From contig NC_056535.1 in the NCBI RefSeq assembly GCF_910596095.1, positions 26,506,505 to 26,570,504 on the forward strand: 64,000 bases of DNA. The letters run 5' to 3'. Below are positions 14,767 to 27,075 of the stretch, one piece after another. This DNA comes from Thunnus maccoyii (taxonomy: Eukaryota; Chordata; Actinopteri; Scombriformes; Scombridae). Positions within the stretch are counted from its first letter, which is position 1. Each line of letters opens with the position of its first letter. Both the position numbers and the translations under genes were made by a program. The notes beneath the pieces were generated by a model. That model made no database searches. It saw only the letters and a program-made list of their open reading frames with translations, and was not told the DNA's origin.

Positions 14767-17700
14767 CTAGAGAGAAGGGAGACAGGAACATGATCACATT
14801 AAACTTTATATTTCTAACCTGAGTGCTGCACATAAATGATCAAGCTTTAAAAGTATCCTTTCAGTGCCTTGCAAAAGGTTGTCATAAAAATGTCTAAAAT
14901 CAGAAATAATAATCAAATGATCACTAAAATTATTTGGTGTTCTAGGTGTAAAATAAAAAAGAATCTATAATCCGCACTTTACCAGGGTCCATTTAAGGAA
15001 AATCCTGTCTGACAATAATTTTAAGCTGAGTTCAAGAGTTTTTCAGTAAAATTAATTTGAGTTTTAAGTCAGAATTACAATACCTTCTTTAACTGTTCCT
15101 TCCCTGCAATTATCTGGCTGCTAAACCAGCAAATATTTTAGTTTTGCAAGAAACTCCATCAGAGAAGCTGCAAGCGAGAATCCCTTTCCTTATGTGTTTT
15201 GAGCAGAACTGAGGTGAGACAGTGCTGGTCAATGCTCTATAAGAACCCCTGAGCCTAATGGAGATATTGGGGAAATGACCCTCAAGAGAGTTAAAACACA
15301 CACAGCGCTGACAGGCATGGGGGAAATGGATTTGACTGAGTCTCTTATTTGTGGGTCAGTGGCCCAGAATGGCTGATGTCTTGGGGGTAGGTGACTTGTA
15401 TTGAGACCTGAAGCTGCTCCACCGCCTGCCTCGACTTTCAAGGTGCCGTCTCTGCAGCCCTCTGTCTCCACTGTCAGCTGGAGTTTTTAATCAAATGGAA
15501 GTTAGATAATGTGGAGAAGAGTGTGCACACAATGTCCAAAAACAACCAAGTTGCCTGTTTTATGGAGATGACGCTGATAGCTGCTACTGCCCCTTCTTAA
15601 CAGGAAATTGCCATGATAAGTGTTCATTTATGGACGTCAGCTGTGGCACAAGTGTTGTAATCTCAGGGTGAACTCACATATGGCACCCATAATGTGTACC
15701 TGCCACAGCTGGCATATGGGAAGGCACACTGCTGTCGCACATCAGGTTATCAGTGGTTGTGGCCGATGCCACAGTAAAGGAAGTGTGCTCCCACAGAGCA
15801 CATGTTCAAGGGGAGCCATGGCTTTATTTGTCAAGACACAAAGAAATTAAAGTCTCATAAAAATGATTAAAATGATAGACCACATCCGTCAGGCAAAATC
15901 ATCTGTGAGGACAAAGTCTGATCTTAATCTAGGTGACATTAAACCTCTCTCTCTCAAAAAAAAAAAATGCCACTGGCAGATAAAAGTAGAAGGTTCTTCA
16001 GATGCAAAAACAATTAATTTATCCATGTGCAAATTGTGAAAAAATGTCATTTTGTCCTGATGATGATCTTATGACTGAAATGTTCACTTTTTGTCACCTT
16101 TTGTACATGGAATTTCTTATTTTCACACCTGAGGAGCCTCTTTTACTTTGTTTGTCAGTGTGCAGATGGGACTGTTGATTTTGCCCGCATGCACCTGACA
16201 ATACTTTCCTGGATCCAAGAGCGCAAACCCTTTCTTCATTGTTGATGTTCAACCTTTCACATGTTTCTTTTCTTTATCTTATGGACACAATCATTATAAG
16301 GCTTCTAACAACTATTGAGACATTTTCCACTCTTACTAAACTTAAATGAAGTTATCTTCCCCGCCCCCCAGAACAGATTCCCCCTTTTAGTCTTTCGTCG
16401 TCAACCCCCCACTGTAAAACCTCTTCTCAGTCTTCCTTTTATCTCCAAATTTCTCGTAAACTATAACCCACACTCCCTTTCACTCCATCAGGAATCAGAT
16501 TAAAAGCCACTGGTATCCCAGCCTGGCTGCTGCGTGTCAACTCTGCTCTGTAACAGCTTGCGCTAAGCCCATTAACAAAGCAAATTTAGCCATATTACCT
16601 TCTTCCAAAAGGAAGAGGGGGCACAAGAAAAAGACACAAACACACACCCCCGGGGAGAGGGATTAAGACCCTGACTGATCTCTAAATGAGTTTGGTCAAG
16701 TCGCTGATATTCATTTCAGGAGCATTAGAGCTTGCTCCATTTACTCAGCAAAGTCAGCCTTTGACACCGAAGGAAAAGGACTCCCTCCATGCAGGCATCC
16801 ACCCTGGGAACCATATTTCTTCTACATGCTTGGTCTCATTTAAAATGAAGACAGTGGTTATTTGAGGTGAGCTTTTTATCATCGCCTTGGATGTTATATA
16901 ATTGCTGCTTTATTATTGGATTTCTGTGTTTTTATAAATGCAAAAAACTAAACCAAACTGACCAAAGAACAACCTGTGTGTTAAATTTCAACTGAAAATA
17001 ACTTGATAAAATTGAGTTAAACTAAAATTTCTCACTTCCAAACCTTCTATTGAAATGAAAGTGGAATAAGTTGTAGACCAAAACAACCAGTCTAGCTTAA
17101 AATTAACCCGTTAGCCAATTCATCATTGTTGCTGAAACAGTTAAAGTGACAGAAGTCAGCTAAGTGTTTAGATTAAAGTTAATTAGTGATTAAAACAGCC
17201 AAGAGTCTTGTCTTTCAAAAGTGTGTTTAACCTGAATGATTCAATCCAAGTTGAAAAAGATCAAAAAGGTCATTTGGTGATCTAAAAAGGGACCAAAACG
17301 TTCACTGAACGCTCTGCTCGTCACAAAAAAAGGTCTGTGTTATTTGAGTCTGGAGTCAAAGTTTGAGTCTGGAGTGTGTACAGCCAGGCGTGACTGTTTG
17401 CCATCTGAGCGTTAAAGGGAGATTTTCTTTTTCCTTGTTATTGTTTCTCATGGGAAACTCACAGGAAGTCATTGTTCTGAGAACAAGGAGTTCCATCTTT
17501 GCATAGAGCAGTAGAGCAGTGTGACTGTTGCTGGCAGGCTGGAGGAAGTGATTTGGATCTGAAGATTGCCTATTCACATTATAAATTAGGTTTAGGCGTT
17601 AATGATTGTAACAGTAGTCTATTTTTAGGTGACAATTTGAAGACCATTGCTTTTAGTTTATTTTATGAATCACAATAAAGAGTTTTTTCTGTATATGCAA

Positions 17701-18582
17701 AACATAATTGCATTTTATTATAGCGTTTACCTTTTTCACCCCTTGGGCGGGTTAACTGCCAAAGGGGGGATGTTGGTGCACTTGGTGATTCATTCCTGCT
17801 GTTAATCAGGTGCGCTGGCATTAGGCCAGTGTCCTCGGAAACACTAAAGCATTGCAAATGCTTTGCCGTGACTCCAAATTAATTCTGACACAAGGCTGTA
17901 TTTACAGTTAATGATGCAGATGATAAATCCCTGTACAACTGAGGCTGGCACTGGAGATTGGAGGTGCAGCACGGACGGATGGAGAAATAAACCGGCCACC
18001 TGTTTTTGCAGTGAAATGAAGATATGAAGACTCTCGTGGGGCCTGAGGCATGTGTTAGTGCAGCTAGCTTTAAGGCTCTGATTGTCAGCAAAGCAGAAAG
18101 AGCAGGGTTCTGTAGTAGCTTTAAAAGTTACACAAATTGTTATATTATTTTGAGATTTTACGGGGGAGGGAGGGAGTAGCTGTTTTTTCTGAGTCAAGGG
18201 GAATGTCCAAGGAAAATATTAAAAACACTGTAGATGGTTTTGAGTTTTTAAAAGGTAATAACATTAGCACCCCAATAATTTTCATAATTTTCAAACTGGT
18301 AATTACTGGTAACAAGCCATTTTTTAAAATCAAATTTCCATAAACTGCTGTTCCTTTACACTTGAGTATCTAAAGTTTGCTCTTTTGCACCTCTGTGCTA
18401 CTTAAATATTCACAATAACAATTGTAATTATGTAAAGCAAAATGGCCTGTCATTGATTTCCACACAACCAGTGTCACACAAACGTTCCTCATTTAAATAA
18501 TAATAATGCTGTGAACAAGCAAACAAATACTGTATTTTGTCTTTACACACACACATTTAAGACACAGTGTAAGTCTTCTTAC
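14767..18582 (-). other. spdef: spdef intron 1
   Basis: The intron between the probable non-coding exon 1 and the first coding exon. AT-rich, no extra coding exon recognised. Open frames near 15110-15471 and 17844-18197 match no family. A cluster of C-rich tracts at 16360-16410 and an inverted SPDEF-independent palindrome-poor stretch are otherwise unremarkable. Confidence 0.5.
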
Positions 18583-18950
18583 CGAGGTAAAGATGCTCTG
18601 TGCTCTTGGTTGGCCAGGGGCAAAGACTTGATTGGCAGCAGATGCAGTGCAGCTGCGTGACTCTGCTGAGGATGGAGCTCAGATCAGACAGAACGCCTGG
18701 GAGCTACCTGAGGAGAGAGGTGCAGCAGGCAGCGGACACCCTTCGATCTGTTTCCCCCTGATGACTGTCGCAGAGCCCCAAGCCTGAGGCCTTGGACCCT
18801 CCCAGGCTTCTGGCAGAATTTCACTTAACCTGAAAGGCACAGCCTAAAGCACAACTGCAAACTAAACTTCAAGTGAAAGCACCTGCTGGGGGTGTGTACA
18901 AAGTAAGAAGGAGAGAGGGTAAGTGACTGTGTGAGCGAGTGCAAAGGAAT
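18583..18950 (-). other. spdef: probable spdef exon 1 (5' UTR)
   Basis: On the minus strand a good donor, CTCG/GTAAGA, follows base 18583, and no other strong coding context is near. The SPDEF family typically has an untranslated first exon, giving six exons in total as here. The 5' end is inferred from a TATA-like box; the exon boundary upstream is uncertain. Confidence 0.45.
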
Positions 18951-18974
18951 TCCAGCACCATTGACTGCAATTTA

Positions 18975-18982
18975 TATTTATA
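18975..18982 (-). promoter_or_regulatory. spdef: TATA-like box for spdef (candidate)
   Basis: The minus strand reads TATAAATA within CCTATAAATATAAATTG. A start site ~30 bases on, near 18950, would precede the putative exon 1. A long GT microsatellite lies just upstream at 19014-19131. Confidence 0.3.
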
Positions 18983-19011
18983 GGCCAGTCGTGTTTACTT
19001 ATGCATACAAC

Positions 19012-19131
<120 letters not shown>

Positions 19132-19324
19132 TCTCAAGTGCCATGTGTCTTGCAGATTAGTTCAGACCTCCTCAAATACTACTAGATGACCTGAGTGCTT
19201 AGATGACAGACAATTCAAAGTGATTTTAGACTAAAGGATATAGTGTCACTTAAGTTTTATCAGCATTTTCTTTATACTTGAAGTGAAGGAAAAAAAACTT
19301 TCTATGAAAAGTTCACTTCTGTTC

Positions 19325-21361
19325 ACTGGTATTTTTCCCTCCTGTTTTAAACATACCACTATTTACCCCCTTTTAAAGAAGTCCTCTTTAGATCCCTCGG
19401 TTTTAAGTAATTTTAGACCCATGTCCAAGCTGCCTTCTTTATCAAAGATTTTTTTTTAAATTGTCTCCACGCAACTGATTTCTTTTATAAAACAACAACC
19501 AAATATTTGAAAAATTTCAGTCTGGCTTCCGCTCCTTTGGTCAAGGTCTCCAGTGACATACAGCTTGCAGCCAACACCGATCTGTATTCCATTTTAATTC
19601 CCCTTGACCTCGGCTCAGCATTTGACACTGTGGACCACAATGTTTTAATCAGCTGTCTGAAATACTGTGTTGGCATCAGTGATGTGGCTCTGGATTGGTT
19701 CATCTCACAGGTTCATCTCACAGGTCCTTCTCTGTAATGCTTGGAGATGCCTCCTCCTCTTGTGTGCCTCTCTTTTGTGGGGTTCCCCAGGGGTCTATTG
19801 TGGGTCCCCTCCAATTCACCATTTACATGCTACCCCTGGGGAATCATGCATAGAATAAGCTGCAATCTCTGGGGCTGAAAAATTAAGCCAATGCAGAAGT
19901 ACCAAAAACTGCAGTTCCTCCAATGGCCACTTGGGGTTGGCTCCAAAAGCGACCCCCATGTTGAAATGCCCAACTTTATAGCAGAAATAAACATGTTTAC
20001 AGCCTGGTACAAAAAAACGGTTTTGGTCCCTATAGCTTATTTCTCCTTTCATGACAACTGTTCAGGGGGTCAATTTTTTATAACTCACCTGTTTAAATTT
20101 TATTAAGCCGTAAAGTTGTGCATAATTAAGGATATGGCCGCTTTGAGTGACAGGTCACTAGCCGCTAGGTGGTTTGTCTCAGCAACCAGGCTTCATTCGG
20201 CCCGCCTCAGCTCCATCTCTTTGCCCACTTGGATTAGCCAGGGGTTAGGCGGAGTCAGGCACTGCCTAGATGGTGATAGCGGGAGCCGCCCACTTTGAGC
20301 TTTAAAACTGCTCTTCAGAAACTAGTGGGTGATGTCACAGTGGCTAGTCAATATTTTTTATAGTCTATGGTGTAGACATAGCATCAATTTCCGTTGCTAC
20401 GCGGATGACACCGAATTGTATGTCCCATTAAAGCCTGGTACCACAGATGTCTCTTGTCTTATGTCCTGCCTCACTGAAATTACAAATTGGATGTCAATGA
20501 ACCTGAAATTGAATGACTCCAAAACAGAAGTCATTATAATTACCCCCGCAGGCCCCAGTACTAGCAGCATTAACAACCTCTCCTCTAGTCTTGGTGACTT
20601 ATCTAATAATGTTCGTAAGGAGGCCCACAACCTAGGGGTTATTTTTTACTCTGTTTTGTCTTTTGATGTTCAGGTGACCAATGTGCTGCAATCCTGTTTT
20701 GCCCAATTAAGACAACTAATCAAAATCAGGTCATTCCTTTCATCTGCAGACTTAGAAAAGGTCATCCATGTTTTTATCTCCTCCAAACTTGATTAGCGCA
20801 ATGTACTTTATTCTGGTATCAGCAGGCATAACATCCAAAGACTGCAGTTGGTACAAAACGCTGCTGCCACGTTTTTAACATTTACTAAGAGAAGTGACCA
20901 ATCCTTGCTGTCCTTCACTGGTTATCTATGAGTTTTAGAATTGATTTTAAGATTTTACTGCTTGTTTTTAAAGCACTGAATGGTCAAACTCCTGTCTATA
21001 TTTGTGAACTGCTAACTCCTTATGAGCCTGATTACTGCTTGAGATCCTTCAGCAGGGCCCTACTGATGGTTCCAAAGTCTCCACTAGTCACTGGAGGGAA
21101 CCGGGCCTTTGCTGTTCAGAACTCCCTGTCTGGAGATCTCAGGCAGGAAAACTCAGTGTCATCTTTTAAATCTCTTCTTAAGAGTTACTTTTATCATCTG
21201 TCTTTTTCTTAACTGATGGTATTTTTTGTGTTATTTAATTTATTGTATCTTGTCTATATCTTTGTTTTGGATCTTATTTACTTGCATTATCTGTTATCTT
21301 TGTAACCTTATTTTTGAAAGGTGCTATATAAATTAAGTTATTATTGGTATTATTATTAAAT
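19325..21361 (+). mobile_element. L2-like LINE, 5'-truncated and broken, with nested insertion
   Basis: A degraded reverse-transcriptase ORF of a non-LTR retrotransposon. Recognisable blocks: SNFRPMSKLP-like text with stops at ~19400-19440; LYSILIPLDLGSAFDTVDHN (19580-19640); GVPQGSIVGPLQFTIYMLPL-like in two frames at 19778-19840; then, after an insertion, FRCYADDTELYVPLKPG with the catalytic YADD at 20398-20409; and a C-terminal domain to LKSYFYHLSFS at 21210. Stops and frameshifts make it inactive. The 3' end is GCTATATAAATTAAGTTATT plus TATTATT repeats, typical of fish L2/Maui-type elements. The clade assignment is from memory of family text. Confidence 0.85.
19851..20373. mobile_element. 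~520-bp insertion inside the L2 LINE
   Basis: Sequence that breaks the LINE reverse transcriptase between MLPLGN and the NFRCYADD block. It starts near AATAAGCTGCAATCTCTGGG and ends near TTTTTTATAGTCTATGG. It contains AACATGTTTACAGCCTGGT and GTGGGTGATGTCACAGTGGC, text I know from a common fish non-autonomous repeat. TAGA occurs at both edges and could be a target duplication. Confidence 0.6.
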
Positions 21362-21895
21362 TTGGGTTTGATTGTATTGAACGACAGAATATTGTTTTTA
21401 TTTGTTTGCACGATAAAACAAAGCAGCAGAAACACAACAACAAAAGAGGCGAAGCAAATTGTGCAGGTGAGATTTAGAGAAACCCTAGAAGCTTATAGAA
21501 GGAATCTCACCTCAGTATGCATTATAAGCAAATACAAAAGTCATGTAATCCACAAAAATAAGCAAACAAGCAGTTGTAGGATCATAAAGCCAAGCAAAGA
21601 CATAAAATAGATAAAATAATGTAATGACGGTTTGTGTGCTTTGACATATGTATGAGTGTGTGTTTATATGAGAGTGTGTGCGCATCCATCCGAGTGTGCG
21701 CACACGCGTACTTAAACACACTTGTGTTCAGTCAACTCCTTATGAGCAAAAGTCCAATTATGGTCAGATGTGATCAGTTCAGATAGTTAAGTTTAGTTCA
21801 TCAGACAGGTCCTAAGCCTATATTCGAAATCCTGCCCTGCATGTTTTAGCACCTCAGGACCAGGATTGAAAAACACTGCATTAGACACAGTGGTG

Positions 21896-22395
21896 CTTTA
21901 AACTAATTGCTAACACCAGCATGGCAACATGCTCCCCATGAAAATGCCAGCATGCTAATGTTGGCCAGGCACAATGTTCACCAGCATGCTAACATTTCCT
22001 AATCAGCACTTAGTACAGCTGAGTCTGATGGAGATGACACTAGTTTTGCAGATACAGTTTTTGGTCATAAACCAAAAGAATTGACCTGATGACAGCACTA
22101 GATGAAAAGTCAGGGGATCTCCGAGGTTACTACAATTAACTTTGAGGAAAACATGAATGTTTGAAACTAAATCCAATAGTTGCCATTGTCGTTTTTGAAT
22201 TTTCACTCAAAAACAACAAATGCCAACCTTGTGGTGGCACTAGAGGAAAAGTCAGGGGATAACCAAAGTTATTAGGATACATCCTCTGAGAGCCATGAAC
22301 ATCTGCCCAAAAAATTTCATAATAGATGTTGAGATATTTCAGTCTGGACCAAAAGTGGTGGACTGACCGACCGTCAGAGCGACACTGCAAACATT
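21896..22395 (+). repeat. dispersed fish repeat (CAGCATGCTAAC / GAAAAGTCAGGGGAT family)
   Basis: Contains tandem-like internal duplication: TGAAAAGTCAGGGGATCTCC at ~22105 and GGAAAAGTCAGGGGATAACC at ~22243, and ends GTCTGGACCAAAAGTGGTGG. Reversed or partial relatives occur at 10676-10880 and 38780-38900. No ORF. Confidence 0.65.
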
Positions 22396-22599
22396 AGAGT
22401 CACTCCACACTTTTATTTTATCAGTACATAGTAAATGGCTGCTCACTTTTGTCCAAAGTACTTTACAGTGTTTTGCCGCTCATTCACACACTCACACACT
22501 GATGGCAGCAAGCTACTATGCAAGGTACTGGCCTGACCATCGGGAGAAATTTGGGGTTATAAATGAATGAATGAATGTATATATATATATATATTCTTT

Positions 22600-23150
22600 A
22601 TACTTACAACCTTTTCTTGAGTAAAAGCAGAAATACTATAATGTAACACTCCATTACAAATAAAAGTTCTGCATTCAAATTCCTACTTTAGTAAAAGTGC
22701 AAAGGTATCTTCAGCAGAGTATTTTATTATTAAATATATTAGGTAATTGGATTATTATTTTTAATTCAATTTTGAATTCAATTCATTTTACAGGCCCAAC
22801 AAAACTATGGTTCACCTCCACAAGTGTTTTTAATCTCGCTGATTGGATCTCTTCCCAGAACTGTGTGGGTGTGTAACGTTAGACTATGTGCTTGATTGAC
22901 AGCATATTTGTTATTGAATAGGGCCTTTAGTGTGATATCTGGTGGAGACAGAGCTAATCTTGACTATTATATATACTGTCAGGTACTCTGATAAATGACA
23001 GTTCATTATATGTTATGAGATAGGTTTTGTAAATAAAATCTTATCTGTAGTTTTAAAATAAATGTAGTGGAGAAAAAAGCAGCATAAAATGGAAATACAA
23101 AGTACAAATAAACATTGTTTATGTACATACTAAGCTAGATTCCACCACTT
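22600..23150. repeat. TIR repeat family C, degraded copy
   Basis: Has TTGAGTAAAAGCAG..., TTCTGCATTCAAATTCC and TAGTAAAAGTGCAAAGGTAT near the left, and ends GCTAGATTCCACCACTTGG, like the element at 6232-6749. Confidence 0.5.
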
Positions 23151-26099
23151 GGTTAAAGTGATTAAAAAACAACGAATTTTAACATCAAATACTCACCTCT
23201 TCCTGACTTGAATAGTAAAATTATATAATTCCATCCTCATGTTGCTCAGTCATGTGCTTAGCTTGAATTCATGTTTGTCATTATGAATTTAAATAGTGAT
23301 CAGTTTTTACCTTAGAAAAAATCAAATTTTTCATAAAAACATCTCAAACCACTGTGGAGGTTAACTAATTTCTCCACTGTCCAACCCAACAGGGCATATT
23401 TTTGCCACAACATGGCTAGGTTTAATACACTTCTGTTTGCAGCTTGTGCTTCAAGCTGTTTAACGTAGCCACAACTTTTTCTCACATTTATAACAACAGA
23501 ACATGATTTACTTTTGTTTTTTACTTTATTTGGACTGTCTGTGGACTAATTAACAACTAATTATCAACTGAGTTTAGTGACTTTTGTGTCAAACCAACTA
23601 ATGTTAAGATTCATTTAGGGTTAATGTTAGCTATGCTTTGGTTATGGTTGCCAGCCGCTAACCTGTTTGTCAGTTGATGTCAAGTACTGACATATTAAAA
23701 GTGACTCAGCTGTAAAATTCAGCCTATGATTTGTTAATACCATGCTTCTTATTGAGGTGAAAAGAAATGGTGTGGTGCATCAATTCTGTCCTGAAGAAAT
23801 AAGTTACAGAAATAGCACATAGCTATTACAATCATAGAGCTATATGGCCTTTGGTTTTGTTACTGAATCTTTAAAAGAATATTACATTTCTCATGAACAG
23901 AAAAAGAAGTTGTGAAACAACCACAAAGAGAGTTTGATCATATATGTTGAAGTGGTGTCATAATTTTATCTTATATTCAAAAATAAGCCTGAGCATGCAC
24001 CTTTGGTCTATCATCATAACATTAAACTTTATGTTTAACACCAATGTGAATACAGTGAATTTACAGTGCAGCCTTTCACACTGTGGAATAAAATAATGAG
24101 TTTTTTTTGCCTGATTTGCATTTTAACAATGTGCCATTTCAGTTGCATGAGTGATTTCACTATCAACAATAACAACAACAGGAATTAAGCACGTATAAGA
24201 CAGCAAGACACTTCAGAGTATTGACTCTTATTTGGATGAAGAAACTGTCGTCACCACCACATATCACCTTTGAAATGGTTGTTTTTCTTTAGTTTAGAAA
24301 TAGTAAATAATAACCACAAATGTAAAAACTTAACTGTTTGTGAATTCTGTTTGCTAACTGTAAAATAATGCTTTGTGATAAAAAACGTTTTCTTTAGAGG
24401 AGCGCTTTGCGTAATTTAAGCATGTTTGAACAATGTGGCTCTGTCAAAAGCATAGAAATAACGGGCTTTCAAAGAAATGCTTGTTGCTCGGAAAGTAGTG
24501 GACACCCACAACAATAAAAGTACTTATTACTGCATATCTAATCTTTGCCCTCTAATCTTGCTTTTAATTCACAATGTAAGTCACTTAAAGGCCAGTCCTC
24601 TGATAGCAAAAACTTTCTTTTTACTTTTTCAGATCTGGGACATGTTTCCTTTTCTTTTATATCCACGGCAGGACCTGTGAGTTTGATATGGTTAGCCACA
24701 ATCTGAATGGACTAATTGTAAGATACAGCGGGGGTGTGCAGAATTGCGTCAAGGCTTCTTAGAGTCTGTGTGTTTGTAGACACACCAAATCAAACCATGA
24801 GCGATGACAGCCTCCTTTCTTTGGCCAGTTCGATATGAAATTTGAAATGAATGTGCGTCTTATTGTATGCATTTGTGTATAAATGCATGTATGTGTTTCA
24901 TTATGTATGAGTGCGTGGTGTTTATGCAATAAAATTTTGTAGCTTGTGTACACATTTGTAATTTATGATAAAGTACACAGTGAGATTACCTTGTAATTAA
25001 AACTAAACATACTGTAACATTTTAAAAGAGTTTGCACATATAAAAAATATTGACATATTTCTATGAGGAGTAGATGTTTGCTTTTGGCTTTACCCGCATC
25101 CAGTTCACCAACAAAATTTGCATGGCAGTTTGTTCAACTAGTGTTTGACCTTTTCTTTGGCTCTAGAACAACATTCTCATGGTTGAAAGACACTGGGCCA
25201 AAAGAAGCTAACAGACTAGATGCCTCAATTGGTCCTCTGTGATCTTGATATGAGTAATGACTGTGCAGGTGCCCCTACTGTAAACAGATGTCAGTGACCC
25301 ACCTGAGTTGTCATAGCAGTGTCAATATCCTCTAGTAGTCAGCCTCAGAATAAGCTTTGTTGACTGAATATGTGTCATATTGTTATAAAAGGAGCATGAG
25401 GTGAATTATTGTATCCTTTCTGAGGGTGGTATGACAGCTCCTCCAACTGCTTTCAGGTTAATCAGACGGAAAATCAGTTTTTAGTCAGTTTGGAAAAATG
25501 TGATGCAAACTACTACCTACCTTACATACATACCACTACAAATATATATGACACCATGTCAGGCACATTTCATATGGAAATACCCGCTAATACATTTCAA
25601 TGAATACAATGGAATGCATTTAACAGTATTGGAGCGATATTGAATGACTGCCATTTAAGAGATGCAGTCACCCGTAATGTTACTTCTCACAAGAACAGTC
25701 ATTAAATCAAGTTGAGATCCTTTCCCCGATATTCTTCTTCAACAGCCGGGCCATGCACCAAGGCAATAAAATAGGGCATCTAAAGCAGTTAGTGCTGCAG
25801 ACACATGCCTCAACCTGCACATGTGCAAAAAAAACCAAGATGTTAGGTCAAGTGGAGTGTTATGTAATGAAGCCTTTCAGAGGTGTAAAAGTTTGAGATG
25901 AGGAAGAACAGACATCATATACAGTGGTGAAAGTGTTTGTAAGTGAATGAAGCTTTTTCTGATAAACTGATCAAATACCAGTGATTGCAAATGTCAGTGA
26001 GCTAGAATACGAAGGTAGATCAGTGATGCTGTGCAGATGCATGTGTGACAGGAAACATTTTTTGAATAGTGCGAAGAGTTTCATACAAATACACTGAGA
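23150..26099. other. intergenic, no gene recognised
   Basis: AT-rich sequence without coding segments, RNA genes or clear repeats that I can name. The short open frames at 24477-24680 and 24759-24953 have no family features. Confidence 0.45.
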
Positions 26100-26200
26100 T
26101 GCAACAAAGGCCGGACTCGAACCAGTGACTCTGCAGTCCATGGTCAGCATCTTAACCCCTAAGCCTCAGGAAAGGACCTGTGCTTCTCTTATAAATAAAT
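26095..26200 (-). mobile_element. tRNA-derived SINE fragment
   Basis: The minus strand reads GGGGTTAAGATGCTGACC, then CACTGGTTCGAGTCCGGCCT. The GGTTCGAGTCC is a pol III B box and the upstream part resembles an A box. The sequence does not fold as an intact tRNA gene and continues as GGCCTTTGTTGCAT, the text of a familiar fish SINE. Confidence 0.6.
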
Positions 26201-26362
26201 GCAATTATCAAAAACTGCCAGAGAGCATATGACAATAAGTTGACAAATATTGTAGAATTTCTTGTTAAAGCGGAAATATCATGCACATTTCCCCGTCTAT
26301 ACTTTTATTCTTGGGCACTACTGGAATATTTTTTGCATGATTTACAGTTTAAAAAACTCCTT

Positions 26363-27075
26363 ATAGAGAGGTGAAGTCCTTCCCCTTCCACTGGACCACC
26401 ATGGGACCTTATGTCGGAAGAAATATCTATGGTAGTCAACAGTGAGAGACAAATTTTTTGATCCTGTTTGAATTGTGCCATGAAGTAAACATATGATGTT
26501 TGTCAGTTTAAAAGATAATTTTCCAAGTGAAGAAAGTTGCAGTTTGTAGTAAAACTGTTGAAGTATAAGAATGTGAAAATACATAATTAGAAAGACAACA
26601 CACCCAAAAGTCGCGTAAGTAACGTCATAAGTTTCTCTCTCCACAAGCTACCAAGAGCCGCTGAAGCTAACATTAACATGATGCCTGTGTGTTTTATACC
26701 AGGATGTAGTAACATGAGCAATGGGTCTTGCTTGGTTTCACCTCTTTTAACTCTTCTCTTTTCTACCTTTTCCCTTGTTCTGGAAGAATGAAATGAAATG
26801 CACCAAGGTGACGGCCATGTTGGTGTTGGTGACGAATAATGTGTGAGACGAGAGATGTAGTTCAGTGAGCAGTACTTTATTATTTTTTTGCTTAATTTTT
26901 TAAAACAGGGAACTTTTTGTGGTGATGTAAATTGACAAACATCGTATGTGCAATTCATGGCACAATTTAAACGGGATCAAAAAATTATTTGTCTGTCGCT
27001 GTTGATTACTGTACATTTTTTCCAAAATAAGGTCCCATGGGGGACAGTGGGAGGGGAGGAACTTCGCCTCTCTAT
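26363..27075. mobile_element. long inverted-repeat element with THAP-like peptide
   Basis: Arms of ~149 bp (26363-26511 and 26928-27075) are inverted copies: ATAGAGAGGTGAAGTCCTTC ... CCATGGGACCTTAT is matched by ATAAGGTCCCATGG ... AACTTCGCCTCTCTAT. The ~415-bp interior holds a + strand reading from 26680 starting MMPVCFIPGCSNMSNGSC, which has the Cys-x4-Cys opening of a THAP zinc finger, before running into a stop. This suggests a shrunken DNA transposon. The remainder of the THAP domain (C-x2-H) is not visible. Confidence 0.6.

Noticed and set aside
26095..26170. Functional tRNA gene on the minus strand
   Set aside because: A B box is clear but the acceptor stem and anticodon arm do not pair, and the flank matches a fish SINE.
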